DNA from: Flavobacteriaceae bacterium
Lineage (GTDB): Bacteria; Bacteroidota; Bacteroidia; Flavobacteriales; Flavobacteriaceae
DNA: 46,966 nucleotides
NCBI GenBank assembly: GCA_024644745.1
Contig: JAHEHF010000017.1
Span: forward strand, 1 to 46,966
Direction of reading: 5' to 3'
Below are positions 1 to 7,539 of this stretch, one piece after another. Position numbers and translations under genes: made by a program. The first letter of the stretch is position 1; each line of letters opens with the position of its first letter. Below the pieces are notes generated by a model. The model made no database searches. It was not told the DNA's origin and was given only the letters and a program-made list of their open reading frames with translations.

Positions 1-228
1 GAATCTTGGACAAAAAGAATCAAAGGACTTAGGGCAAATGCCTCAAAAAAGAGTCACGCAGAACTTGATGAATCAGAAACATTAGATATTGGAAATAAAA
101 AAGAACTAGCTAACGATTATTGTGATTTAAGAAACCATCTTCCGAATTTAAGTATTATTGGTGGTTGCTGTGGAACTGATTCAACTCATCTGGAATCCAT
201 TTGCGAATTGTGGTTTGAAAATAACTAA
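1..228 (+). CDS. Homocysteine S-methyltransferase family protein, C-terminal fragment
   Basis: The reading frame is open from the first base and stops at 226-228, giving the last 75 residues of a protein whose 5' end lies outside the window. Near the end it carries GGCCGTDSTHL. In the homocysteine S-methyltransferase (Pfam S-methyl_trans) fold the GGCCGT loop supplies two zinc-binding cysteines that activate homocysteine for methyl transfer. The fragment ends about 20 residues after that loop, as usual for stand-alone family members (YitJ N-terminal domain, MmuM). The methyl donor cannot be told from this piece. Codon use is AT-rich like the next gene and unlike the rest of the window. Family assignment is fairly sure from the motif; substrate is unknown. 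Confidence 0.75.
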   Translation, partial: ESWTKRIKGLRANASKKSHAELDESETLDIGNKKELANDYCDLRNHLPNLSIIGGCCGTDSTHLESICELWFENN

Positions 229-424
229 GCACAACACTGGCTATAAGTTATTGATTGTCCTGAGCTGATTCTGAGAATCCTCACAAGTTTTCAGTTTAGA
301 GTATATTTTCAAAGTTAATTGCCAACTCGAACAACGACAAATAGCCCAACTCTTAGAAATAATTCGAGTGAATTGTAACATAATGGAAAACAAATAGACT
401 TATTCGACATTAATCAATTAAAAA
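229..424. repeat. Intergenic element with imperfect inverted repeat (attC-like?)
   Basis: The gap between the methyltransferase stop and the serine hydrolase start begins directly after the stop codon. GGCTATAAGTTATTG (239-253) is matched in inverted orientation by CAACGACAAATAGCC (332-346), 11 of 15 positions pairing. The second arm is followed by GCCCAAC (344-350), which fits the RYYYAAC core of integron attC sites; a matching GTTRRRY on the other side was not found. The gap holds no plausible gene. A folded recombination site between single-gene cassettes is an inference; an ordinary intergenic hairpin remains possible. Confidence 0.4.
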
Positions 425-1900
425 ATGAATTTATCTATTAAAGCATTAATTTTTGCATTCTTAACTATTTTAACGTTAAACTCTTTTTCTCAAAATACTA
501 ATAAAGATCTCTCAAACAGAATTAACTCATATTTAGAATTAAGCGTACCAAATGGTTTTTCTGGAGCTGTTTTGGTTTCAAAAAAAGGAGAAATTATTTT
601 ATCGAAAGGATATGGGTGGGCTGATAGGGAAAATAAAATACCAAATACCTCTTCAACAGTTTTTAATATTGGTTCAGTAACCAAACAGTTTACAGCATCA
701 GCTATTTTAAAACTGGTAGAACAAGGAAAAATTAAAACATCCGATAAAATTAGCTCATATTTCATTCAGACACCAACTGACAAAAGGGATATAACTATTC
801 ATCAATTATTAACTCATACGTCAGGGATTTCTAATAGAACTGGTGGTTTTAGATATGATGAGGCAAGTAAAAAACTGTTTTTGAAGGATTTTTTTGAATC
901 AGAATTACAATCAAAACCTGGTACAAAGCACCAATATGCAAATGCCAACTACATCATGCTCACTGCCATACTGGAGTCTGTTTCAGGGCAAACGTATGGT
1001 TCTTTTCTAAATGACTATTTATTTGAACCTTCTCAAATGAAAAGTACAGGATATAAAAGCATCAATTTTAATACAGAAAGACTTGCCCACGGATACTACT
1101 ATAGCCGAACTGATGAGAAATGGGAAGATTGGGGAACAACGCAACAACATCTCCCGTACAATGATAAGCATTGGTATAGCATTGGAAAAGGTGACATACA
1201 TTCAACTGTTGAGGATTTATATAAATGGCATATTGCTTTAAAAAACAATGTAGTTTTAACATCAAACACTAGGGCATCCCAAGAAACTTCCCATGTAGCC
1301 GAAAACGACAAAATGACATCGTATTATGGCTATGGTTGGGCAATATCTAAAAGCAATAGAGACACTAAAATCGTTGCGCATAATGGCAGTAATGGATTGT
1401 ATTTTGCAGATTTTGTTAGATATATAGATGACGATGTAGTTGTGATATATATAACAAATGCTTTTTTAGGAATTGAATCAGAATATGTTGCAAGAGAAAT
1501 AAGCAAAATGATTTTTGATAAAAATTATAACCCTTTGCCAATTTCCAAAAACATTTATGAATTAATTCATGAATTTATGAAAGCAAATCCCTCTATAAAT
1601 GCGGAAAAATTACCTGATTTTTTAAAGAAGGAACTTAAAAGTGAATTTAACGATCATACAATACTCAACCAACTAGGTTATAGTAGATTGAAAAAAGAAG
1701 ATAAACCTGATTGGGCGTTAGAATTGTTTAAACTCAATGTGAAATTATTTCCTGAAGATGGTAATCTGTGGGATTCCCTTGGTGAAGCATACTTAAAATA
1801 TAACCAAAAAGAAAAAGCAATAAAGAGCTATACGAAAGCCGTAGAATTAGGCAGTGAAGGGTCGAAAAAGGCCTTAGACGAATTGCTGGAGAATGACTAG
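425..1900 (+). CDS. Secreted serine hydrolase (beta-lactamase/class C PBP family) with C-terminal TPR
   Basis: A 491-residue protein with an N-terminal signal peptide (about residues 1-22, ending FSQ). The penicillin-binding/class C beta-lactamase fold is shown by SVTK at 84-87 (nucleophile Ser84, Lys87), YAN at 171-173 (the YxN motif) and HNG at 319-321 (the KTG-box equivalent, HxG as in esterase and D-aminopeptidase relatives). From about residue 400 the sequence changes to a TPR-like tail with a clear repeat near 440-480. Family members act outside the cytoplasm as esterases, D-amino-acid peptidases or lactamases; the motifs do not say which, so resistance should not be assumed. It stands alone between two long non-coding gaps, is AT-rich compared with the rest of the window and may have been acquired. 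Confidence 0.85.
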   Translation: MNLSIKALIFAFLTILTLNSFSQNTNKDLSNRINSYLELSVPNGFSGAVLVSKKGEIILSKGYGWADRENKIPNTSSTVFNIGSVTKQFTASAILKLVEQGKIKTSDKISSYFIQTPTDKRDITIHQLLTHTSGISNRTGGFRYDEASKKLFLKDFFESELQSKPGTKHQYANANYIMLTAILESVSGQTYGSFLNDYLFEPSQMKSTGYKSINFNTERLAHGYYYSRTDEKWEDWGTTQQHLPYNDKHWYSIGKGDIHSTVEDLYKWHIALKNNVVLTSNTRASQETSHVAENDKMTSYYGYGWAISKSNRDTKIVAHNGSNGLYFADFVRYIDDDVVVIYITNAFLGIESEYVAREISKMIFDKNYNPLPISKNIYELIHEFMKANPSINAEKLPDFLKKELKSEFNDHTILNQLGYSRLKKEDKPDWALELFKLNVKLFPEDGNLWDSLGEAYLKYNQKEKAIKSYTKAVELGSEGSKKALDELLEND

Positions 1901-2193
1901 AGGAAATAAAACTATTGCCAACAACATACATAATTGATTGGTTGAGTCTAGCCTACTTACGGAATTACGAAAGGATATTCAAATTGGATTTCATTTGCTC
2001 AATTACGTGCCTAACCATACACTAACACTTTGAGCCGTAACTTCAATCCTTCACTGAACGGAAAATTAGAATTTGAAAACGGAATTAATACATAAAACAA
2101 ACCAACTTGGTTAAGCTACTGGATCGCCCTAGCAATAGTTACCAAATTAATTCAAGAATAAAATCAAGATTTCAAATGCTGACCTGGATATTT
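1901..2193. other. 293-bp gap without a gene, low complexity and AT-rich
   Basis: This gap lies between convergent genes (serine hydrolase and sulfatase). I see no gene and no convincing terminator. Its start, CCAACAACATACATAATTG at 1918-1936, loosely resembles the start of the gap at 229-424 (ACAAC, then ATAA and ATTG after a similar spacing), so the two may belong to one family of intergenic elements. The resemblance is weak over the rest of its length. Confidence 0.35.
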
Positions 2194-3801
2194 TTACTTT
2201 TTATAAAGGTCTATATATTTTTGATCCAGTTCCTTTGAATCCTTGTATTTGATTCGCAGCTCCTCGAGTTGTTCATGCAGCTCCCTGACCACATCGGCAT
2301 ACTCAGGGTCATCATAAACATTATTCATTTCCTGGGGATCTTTGACCCTGTCATACAGCTCCCATTCGTCAACATCATAATAAAAGTGCACCAATTTAAA
2401 TTTCTTGGTGACAATACCATAGTGTCTTTTTACCATATGCACCGAAGGGTATTCGTAATAGTGATAATAAACGGCATCCCTGTTCCAGGCCTCTGAATTA
2501 CCTTGAAGCAAAGGCAAGAGGCTTTCTCCCTGCATATCCCCGGGAGCACTGATCCCTGCAATATCGAGAAAGGTTTGCGCAAAATCAAGGTTTTGAACCA
2601 TTTCGTCGTTGGTAGTTCCCGGTTTGATCTGGTTGGGCCAGCGTATCAGCAAAGGTGTTTTAAATGATTCGTCATAGATGAATCGTTTGTCGAACCAACC
2701 GTGCTCCCCTAAATAAAAGCCCTGATCTGAAGTATAGACCACCACTGTATTCTCGGCAAGGCCGCTCTCATCAAGATAGTCTAGTACCCTTCCTACGTTG
2801 TCATCAACCGATGAAATGGTCCCAAGATAATCCTGCATGTATCTTTGAAATTTCCAACGCATCTTCTCTTCATAGTTCATGGAAGGCCAATGGTCCATAA
2901 AATCCTTATTGATCTCATCCAATACAAGGTCATATTGCTTTTTTTGATCCGCATTAGCCCTACCGTAGGGTCCGTAAAAGCCATTTTTAAATTCTACCAC
3001 TTCGGGTTCAACCAAGCCCATAGCTTGAATGGTTTCAGGCCTTACCTTACTGTCATGATTATACATCATGTGCTGGTATAAATTCATTTCAGCAGTTTTG
3101 GCTGCGGTTCCCCTGTTGCTGTAATCATCAAATAAAGACGCGGGCTCCGGAAACGTTTTTTTTGTGAATTCAGCAAACTTCTCAGGGCTGGGCCACCATG
3201 GTCTGTGCGGAGCTTTATGAAGGTACATCATCAGGAAGGGTTTTTCCTTGTCTCTTTTTTCCTTTAGCCAACCCAGGGTCAGATCAGTGATGATATCCGT
3301 AACATAACCGGTAATGGTTGTATCACCCCGGGGAGTAATAAAATCAGGATTGATATAGTGCCCCTGTCCTGGAAGAATCATAAATTCATCAACACCTTTG
3401 GGCTTATTGCCAAAATGTAATTTGCCAAACATCGCTGTTTGATAACCCGCTTTTTTAAAAAGCTGGGGGAAAGTTATCTGGGTCGTATCAAAAGGCATGT
3501 TGTTATCAATTTTCCCGTTGATATGCGTATGTTTTCCAGTCAGGATCGTTGCTCTTGACGGGGCACAAATGGAATTGGTGACACAGGCATTGGTAAAAAG
3601 TAAGCCTTCATTGGCTATTCTGTCAATATTTGGTGTTTTGATCAGGTGATTGCTATAAGCGCTGATCGCCTGATAAGCATGATCATCAGACATGATAAAC
3701 AAAATATTGGGTTTCTTTGGGACAATCTTTTCCTTTTTGGCACATGAGGCCACTGTGCTCGCCAATAATATTGCCAGCGTTATCCTTAATAATATTTTCA
3801 T
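2194..3801 (-). CDS. Lipoprotein sulfatase (formylglycine-dependent, S1 type)
   Basis: A 535-residue protein with a lipoprotein signal ending in TVASC, so lipidated Cys20 should anchor it to an envelope membrane. The S1 sulfatase/alkaline phosphatase superfamily is shown by DD at 39-40 (calcium ligands), CAPSR at 79-83 with following ATILTG (Cys79 becomes the catalytic formylglycine) and a C-terminal SDQGFYLGEHGW metal-site motif. Such enzymes hydrolyse sulfate esters, often on algal or host polysaccharides. Layout is closest to iduronate- or N-acetylglucosamine-sulfatase-like members, but the substrate is not readable from the sequence. No SusC/SusD pair, glycoside hydrolase or maturase is adjacent, so it is not in a typical polysaccharide locus here. 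A good promoter (3888-3918) lies upstream. Confidence 0.92.
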   Translation of the reverse strand: MKILLRITLAILLASTVASCAKKEKIVPKKPNILFIMSDDHAYQAISAYSNHLIKTPNIDRIANEGLLFTNACVTNSICAPSRATILTGKHTHINGKIDNNMPFDTTQITFPQLFKKAGYQTAMFGKLHFGNKPKGVDEFMILPGQGHYINPDFITPRGDTTITGYVTDIITDLTLGWLKEKRDKEKPFLMMYLHKAPHRPWWPSPEKFAEFTKKTFPEPASLFDDYSNRGTAAKTAEMNLYQHMMYNHDSKVRPETIQAMGLVEPEVVEFKNGFYGPYGRANADQKKQYDLVLDEINKDFMDHWPSMNYEEKMRWKFQRYMQDYLGTISSVDDNVGRVLDYLDESGLAENTVVVYTSDQGFYLGEHGWFDKRFIYDESFKTPLLIRWPNQIKPGTTNDEMVQNLDFAQTFLDIAGISAPGDMQGESLLPLLQGNSEAWNRDAVYYHYYEYPSVHMVKRHYGIVTKKFKLVHFYYDVDEWELYDRVKDPQEMNNVYDDPEYADVVRELHEQLEELRIKYKDSKELDQKYIDLYKK

Positions 3802-3887
3802 AAAAATTGATTTATTTTTATCCTCCGCGCCGGAATATTTTTTCTTATAACAGCCCGAAAAATCTTTTTATTACCGCACCTTCAGAC

Positions 3888-3918
3888 CAAAGGTATGTAA
3901 ATCGCAGCGCATCTCAAA
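3888..3918 (-). promoter_or_regulatory. Promoter for the sulfatase gene
   Basis: On the minus strand TTTG (3918-3915) is followed after 19 bases by TACCTTTG (3895-3888), an exact TAnnTTTG. This matches the Bacteroidota housekeeping sigma consensus. The leader would be about 80 bases. Confidence 0.65.
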
Positions 3919-3928
3919 CGAAAGTCTT

Positions 3929-3960
3929 TTGTAAATTTTAACAAAAGATTGGTATTCTTG
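3929..3960 (+). promoter_or_regulatory. Possible promoter for the Spy/CpxP-like gene
   Basis: TTG at 3929-3931 and TATTCTTG at 3953-3960 are spaced by 21 bases; the second box differs from TAnnTTTG at one position. It is divergent from the sulfatase promoter, the two TTG boxes being only 11 bases apart. Confidence 0.45.
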
Positions 3961-4015
3961 TTTTAAACCTAAGGCATGGTGGCAGGTCAAAGGATAAACA
4001 TTTAAATCGAATATC

Positions 4016-4465
4016 ATGAAAAAAATACTGATGATCATTTTGATCGCATCAACAATGACGGCCTTCGGACAAAAAGGTAAAAATTACAATAAGGCTGAAA
4101 GTGAACTGACCACGGAACAAAAGGTTATTCTGAAAACAAAAAAAATGGCGATTCACCTGGATCTCAATGATAACCAAATGAAACAAATGTTGGAAGTCAA
4201 TAAAAAATGGGCCATGGAGAAAGAGAAAAAAATGGCTGAATTCAAAGCACAGAACACTGAAACATTGAGCCCTACTGATAAATTCAACAGAATGAACAGC
4301 AAACTTGACTCCCAATTGGCATATCAGAAAGAAGTCAAAAAAATTCTGAATGATGATCAATATGAATTATGGAAAAAATCAGCCGGAAATAAAATGCATC
4401 GATCCCCCGAGCGAAGAGGTCCGCATCACCAAAAAGGTGAAAAACCTATGAAACCGCGAAAATAA
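4016..4465 (+). CDS. Small secreted Spy/CpxP-like protein
   Basis: A 149-residue protein with a signal peptide (about 1-18, ending AFG) followed by a charged, largely helical domain. The segment LTTEQKVILKTKKMAIHLDLNDNQ resembles the LTxxQ-type helices of the Spy/CpxP periplasmic chaperone family, and a second such segment (ILNDDQYELWKK) comes near residue 110. The last 25 residues are basic and rich in His, Pro, Lys and Arg. Flavobacterial members are usually annotated as DUF4890 or Spy/CpxP refolding proteins. A role in envelope stress is inferred from that relationship only. The gene is monocistronic, with a terminator directly after it. Confidence 0.7.
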   Translation: MKKILMIILIASTMTAFGQKGKNYNKAESELTTEQKVILKTKKMAIHLDLNDNQMKQMLEVNKKWAMEKEKKMAEFKAQNTETLSPTDKFNRMNSKLDSQLAYQKEVKKILNDDQYELWKKSAGNKMHRSPERRGPHHQKGEKPMKPRK

Positions 4466-4481
4466 ATTAAATTTGAACTAG

Positions 4482-4510
4482 AAACTGCCCCAAAAAAGGG
4501 CAGTTTTTTT
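4482..4510 (+). terminator. Rho-independent terminator after the Spy/CpxP-like gene
   Basis: AAACTGCCC (4482-4490) pairs with GGGCAGTTT (4498-4506) across a 7-base loop, followed by a T run to 4510. The T run includes the end of the convergent glucosaminidase gene (stop at 4509-4511), so the hairpin may serve both strands, though the minus-strand T run is short. Confidence 0.85.
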
Positions 4511-5333
4511 ATTCTGAAACAATTAATTTTTGTCCGATACTGATTTGGTTAGAATTGAGATCGTTCATCCTTTTCAGGTCCGCTACCGAAAGATTATTAT
4601 TTCGGGCTATGGAATAAAGTGTATCTCCCTTAATAACGACGATATAGGATGCCTTACTTTTGTGATCTGCAATGCTGGTATTATTACTCATCCGCTTGTA
4701 TCCCTTTTCATCGAGAACCAATGCATCGTACTGATACAGTTCAAAGTTTTCAATAAAAGAAATCAGTTTCTTCGGATATTTTCTATCAGTGGCATATCCT
4801 GCTTTTTTAAGCCCCTTGGCCCATCCTTTATAATCATCCGGATTCAGATCAAACAAGAACTCATAACGTCCCCTGGAGGTTAAAAAAAGTGAGTGGTCAT
4901 TAAAAGAGCCCTCTGGATTCGCATATTTCCTGAAGCATTCATTTCTTTTGTCATCATCGTGGTATACCTTTTTGCCCTTCCATCCTGAATGACATTTGAT
5001 GCCGAAATGATTGTTGGATTTTTTTGCCAGGGTGCTCAATCCGTTACCCGACTCCAAAATTCCCTGTGCAAGGGTTATACTTGCAGGAATATTGTATTCT
5101 ACCATTTTATCAATGGCAATATTCTTATACTTCCCAATATAATCAACGGTAAAACTGTTGGCAACATTTTCATTTTTCTTTTTGTATTGATCAAAAATGG
5201 CATCGCTTTGAGCATACAAGTACCTTTCTTTGGCCGCTTCCTCTTCCTGTTTTGACAAACGGGCAGATGTGCGGTTCGATCCGCAACTCAGCAGTAAAAT
5301 GGTCAACAGACCGAATATCAAATTCCTTATCAT
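4509..5333 (-). CDS. Lipoprotein N-acetylglucosaminidase with LysM domain
   Basis: A 274-residue protein from the ATG at 5333; a TTG nine bases upstream (5342) overlaps the previous stop and is less likely. A lipoprotein signal ends LLLSC (Cys17). Residues about 60-200 are a glucosaminidase domain (Pfam PF01832, as in FlgJ and Acm), with AQGILESGNG carrying the expected catalytic glutamate (Glu94) and a FGIKC segment. A LysM peptidoglycan-binding domain fills 230-274 (KGDTLYSIARNNN). It should cleave between GlcNAc and MurNAc in the cell wall during growth or separation. It follows the PLP enzyme by about five bases and is probably translationally coupled to it. Confidence 0.9.
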   Translation of the reverse strand: MIRNLIFGLLTILLLSCGSNRTSARLSKQEEEAAKERYLYAQSDAIFDQYKKKNENVANSFTVDYIGKYKNIAIDKMVEYNIPASITLAQGILESGNGLSTLAKKSNNHFGIKCHSGWKGKKVYHDDDKRNECFRKYANPEGSFNDHSLFLTSRGRYEFLFDLNPDDYKGWAKGLKKAGYATDRKYPKKLISFIENFELYQYDALVLDEKGYKRMSNNTSIADHKSKASYIVVIKGDTLYSIARNNNLSVADLKRMNDLNSNQISIGQKLIVSE

Positions 5334-5338
5334 ATAAT

Positions 5339-6271
5339 TCAAATGTTAATCAGGGGCAAATTCTTTTTCATCAGAAAGTCATTCATCCCTTTTATGCCTT
5401 GCAGTCCACCGGTATGAACAGCCAGTATTTTACTGTTTTTCCTAAAATAATTCTTTTGGATCATGTCAATGATGCCAAACATCATTTTACCGGTATAGAC
5501 AGGATCCAGAGGTATGGTAGTTTGATGGTAAAAATCGTTGATAAAACTAATCAAATTTTTATTGATTTTTGCATATCCGCCAAAATGATACCCATTTATT
5601 AAACTCCAGTTGTCTTTTTGTATTGTGTGTTTCCTGATTTCCGCTGTTAAAAAATCACCTTTAAGGCTTGGAAAACCCAGTACCTGCTGCTGTTCTTTTG
5701 AGGAATTGATCAAACCCGCCATGGTTCCTCCCGTACCCACGGCAACGCAAATGAAGTCATATTGTGCATCCCCTGGGGTCAGTATTTCCTCACAGCCTCT
5801 GACGGCCAATGCATTCGTCCCTCCTTCAGGAACCAAATAAAAATGACCAAATTCTTCCTTTAAGGCTTCTACAAAATGTTGATCCTCCTTATCACGATAC
5901 TGCGCTCTTGAAATAAATTTAAAGCGCATTCCGTTTTCAAAAGCAAATCGTAAAGTAGGATTTTTCCTTAGGGTCTCTTCAAGATCTGTACCCAGCTCCT
6001 CGCCCCGGATGATCCCGACAGCGCGGAACCCATATTTTTTAGCTGCATAAGACAAGGCTGAAATATGATTTGAATAGGCACCTCCAAAGCTAAGAAGGGT
6101 AAGGGCTCCCTCCTCTCGAGCACGGACAAGGTTGTATTTGAGTTTTCTGAATTTGTTCCCTGATATGAAGGGATGCAACTCATCTTCTCTCTTCATTCTA
6201 AGTGTGATGCCAGAACCTTTCAATTCCCTTAAAACGATATCTTGATTTCTACTTGCGACCCTATCCATCAT
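5339..6271 (-). CDS. PLP-dependent D-cysteine desulfhydrase / ACC deaminase homologue
   Basis: A 310-residue fold-type II PLP enzyme. SGNKFRKLKYN puts the Schiff-base lysine at Lys40, as in the GGNK motif of 1-aminocyclopropane-1-carboxylate deaminase and DcyD. GGAYSNH near residue 64 is the substrate-carboxylate loop and GTGGTMAGL near 180 holds the cofactor phosphate. Family members deaminate ACC or desulfhydrate D-cysteine to pyruvate, ammonia and sulfide; sequence alone does not separate them, and outside plant-associated bacteria the D-cysteine reaction is more common. At 310 residues it is slightly shorter than the usual 325-340. Its start overlaps the end of the HExxH protein gene by 11 bases and its stop abuts the glucosaminidase, so the three look like one transcript. 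Confidence 0.85.
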   Translation of the reverse strand: MMDRVASRNQDIVLRELKGSGITLRMKREDELHPFISGNKFRKLKYNLVRAREEGALTLLSFGGAYSNHISALSYAAKKYGFRAVGIIRGEELGTDLEETLRKNPTLRFAFENGMRFKFISRAQYRDKEDQHFVEALKEEFGHFYLVPEGGTNALAVRGCEEILTPGDAQYDFICVAVGTGGTMAGLINSSKEQQQVLGFPSLKGDFLTAEIRKHTIQKDNWSLINGYHFGGYAKINKNLISFINDFYHQTTIPLDPVYTGKMMFGIIDMIQKNYFRKNSKILAVHTGGLQGIKGMNDFLMKKNLPLINI

Positions 6272-6593
6272 AAAGGTATTTTACAAAACTCCATTTTGAT
6301 TTCCTTTCAGTAAAATTCAAATCTCGCTCCATGGCATAAGCCTCCCTTTCAAAACTAATATTTCGATAAGCCAGTTTCGGTTCTTTATAAATGATTATTT
6401 TTGCGAGAAATTCAACCAAGTAAAAAAGAAAAAAGAATATCCAAAGCATTTCCCTTTGCTGTTTCAAATGAATCCTTTCATGATTGATCAGAACCGGATC
6501 ATTTTTTAAATTTCTTTCCTTTAAAAAAATAAAGGGCCATACAGCCAGGGCATTGAAACCTGAGAAAAAAATAAATGGGGTGGTGAGCAACAT
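6261..6593 (-). CDS. Small membrane protein with HExxH motif (putative metallopeptidase)
   Basis: A 110-residue protein from ATG 6593. A TTG at 6632 would extend it by 13 residues but would overlap the divergent DUF5522 gene. A hydrophobic stretch (1-20) precedes HERIH at 38-42, followed by KQQREMLW, a second membrane span (about 50-70), then SFEREAYAME, where a glutamate near 84 could be the third zinc ligand. This HExxH...ExxA arrangement inside membrane spans recalls BlaR1/M56 and other gluzincin families, reduced to a minimal core. Such proteins are common and uncharacterised in Flavobacteriia. Protease activity is inferred from motif only. Confidence 0.65.
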   Translation of the reverse strand: MLLTTPFIFFSGFNALAVWPFIFLKERNLKNDPVLINHERIHLKQQREMLWIFFFLFYLVEFLAKIIIYKEPKLAYRNISFEREAYAMERDLNFTERKSKWSFVKYLYDG

Positions 6594-6599
6594 GAATGA

Positions 6600-6785
<186 letters not shown>

Positions 6786-6921
6786 TCAGTTTTTATTATT
6801 TTTTAAGCTAACTAATTGTCATATAGATAGTTGATTTTTTATCATTCCTTCACCAAACAATGAATTCATTGAATTGGTACGATTCTTGATACTATATTTA
6901 TTATATTTTTAATCCCTTAAG

Positions 6922-7485
6922 ATGATGAAATTTTACTTTCCCGCCTTCGTGCTTCTGTTTTCAATATTATTATCTTGTTCCACGGTTGATGTCTATTCGG
7001 ATTATGATAAGAATACAGATTTTTCGAATTACAAAACCTATGCCTTCTATAAAAAGGGAATTGACAAGGTTGAGATTTCTGATCTCGACAAAAGAAGAAT
7101 TTTAAGGGCCATTGAAAAAGAGTTGAACGCGAAAGGAATGGTCGCCTCCGACAATCCGGATATATTGGTGAATATCTTCACTAAATCACGAGAAAAGATA
7201 GATGTCTACAACAATGCTTACCACGGATGGTATCCCTGGTATTATGGTTATGGCTTTTACGGACCGGGTTACGGATTTGGATATGTCAATGTTTCCACAT
7301 CGACGGAGGGAACTCTTTTTATCGATTTGATAGATGCCAGAAAAAAAGAACTGGCCTGGCAGGGCATAGGAACAGGAGTCCTTTCCTATCAAAAGAATAT
7401 TGAGAAAAAAGAGGCCCGTATCAACGAAATTGTCTCAAAGATCATGTTGGCTTACCCACCGCAGTTAGAAGTAGTGAGCAATTAA
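6922..7485 (+). CDS. DUF4136 lipoprotein
   Basis: A 187-residue protein with a lipoprotein signal (FSILLSC, Cys19) and the DUF4136 domain: an N-terminal TDFSNYKTYAFYKKG strand pattern, a DKRRILRAIEKELNAKGM helix, then PDILVNIFTKSREK, a Tyr/Gly-rich loop (about 100-125) and LFIDLIDARKKELAWQGIGTG. The fold is a small periplasmic alpha/beta domain of unknown function, common in Bacteroidota and some proteobacteria. Two ATGs are adjacent (6922, 6925); the first is used here. There is no obvious operon partner: upstream is DUF5522, and downstream is the convergent ABC-F gene. Confidence 0.85.
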   Translation: MMKFYFPAFVLLFSILLSCSTVDVYSDYDKNTDFSNYKTYAFYKKGIDKVEISDLDKRRILRAIEKELNAKGMVASDNPDILVNIFTKSREKIDVYNNAYHGWYPWYYGYGFYGPGYGFGYVNVSTSTEGTLFIDLIDARKKELAWQGIGTGVLSYQKNIEKKEARINEIVSKIMLAYPPQLEVVSN

Positions 7486-7539
7486 ACCCTGCTGTTACTA
7501 TTGATCAGTATTTCTGATGCATACGGGTTTTGAATATGC

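Noticed and set aside
425-1900. Calling the serine hydrolase an antibiotic-resistance beta-lactamase
   Set aside because: The third motif is HNG, not KTG, and a TPR tail is attached; many such proteins are esterases or peptidases.
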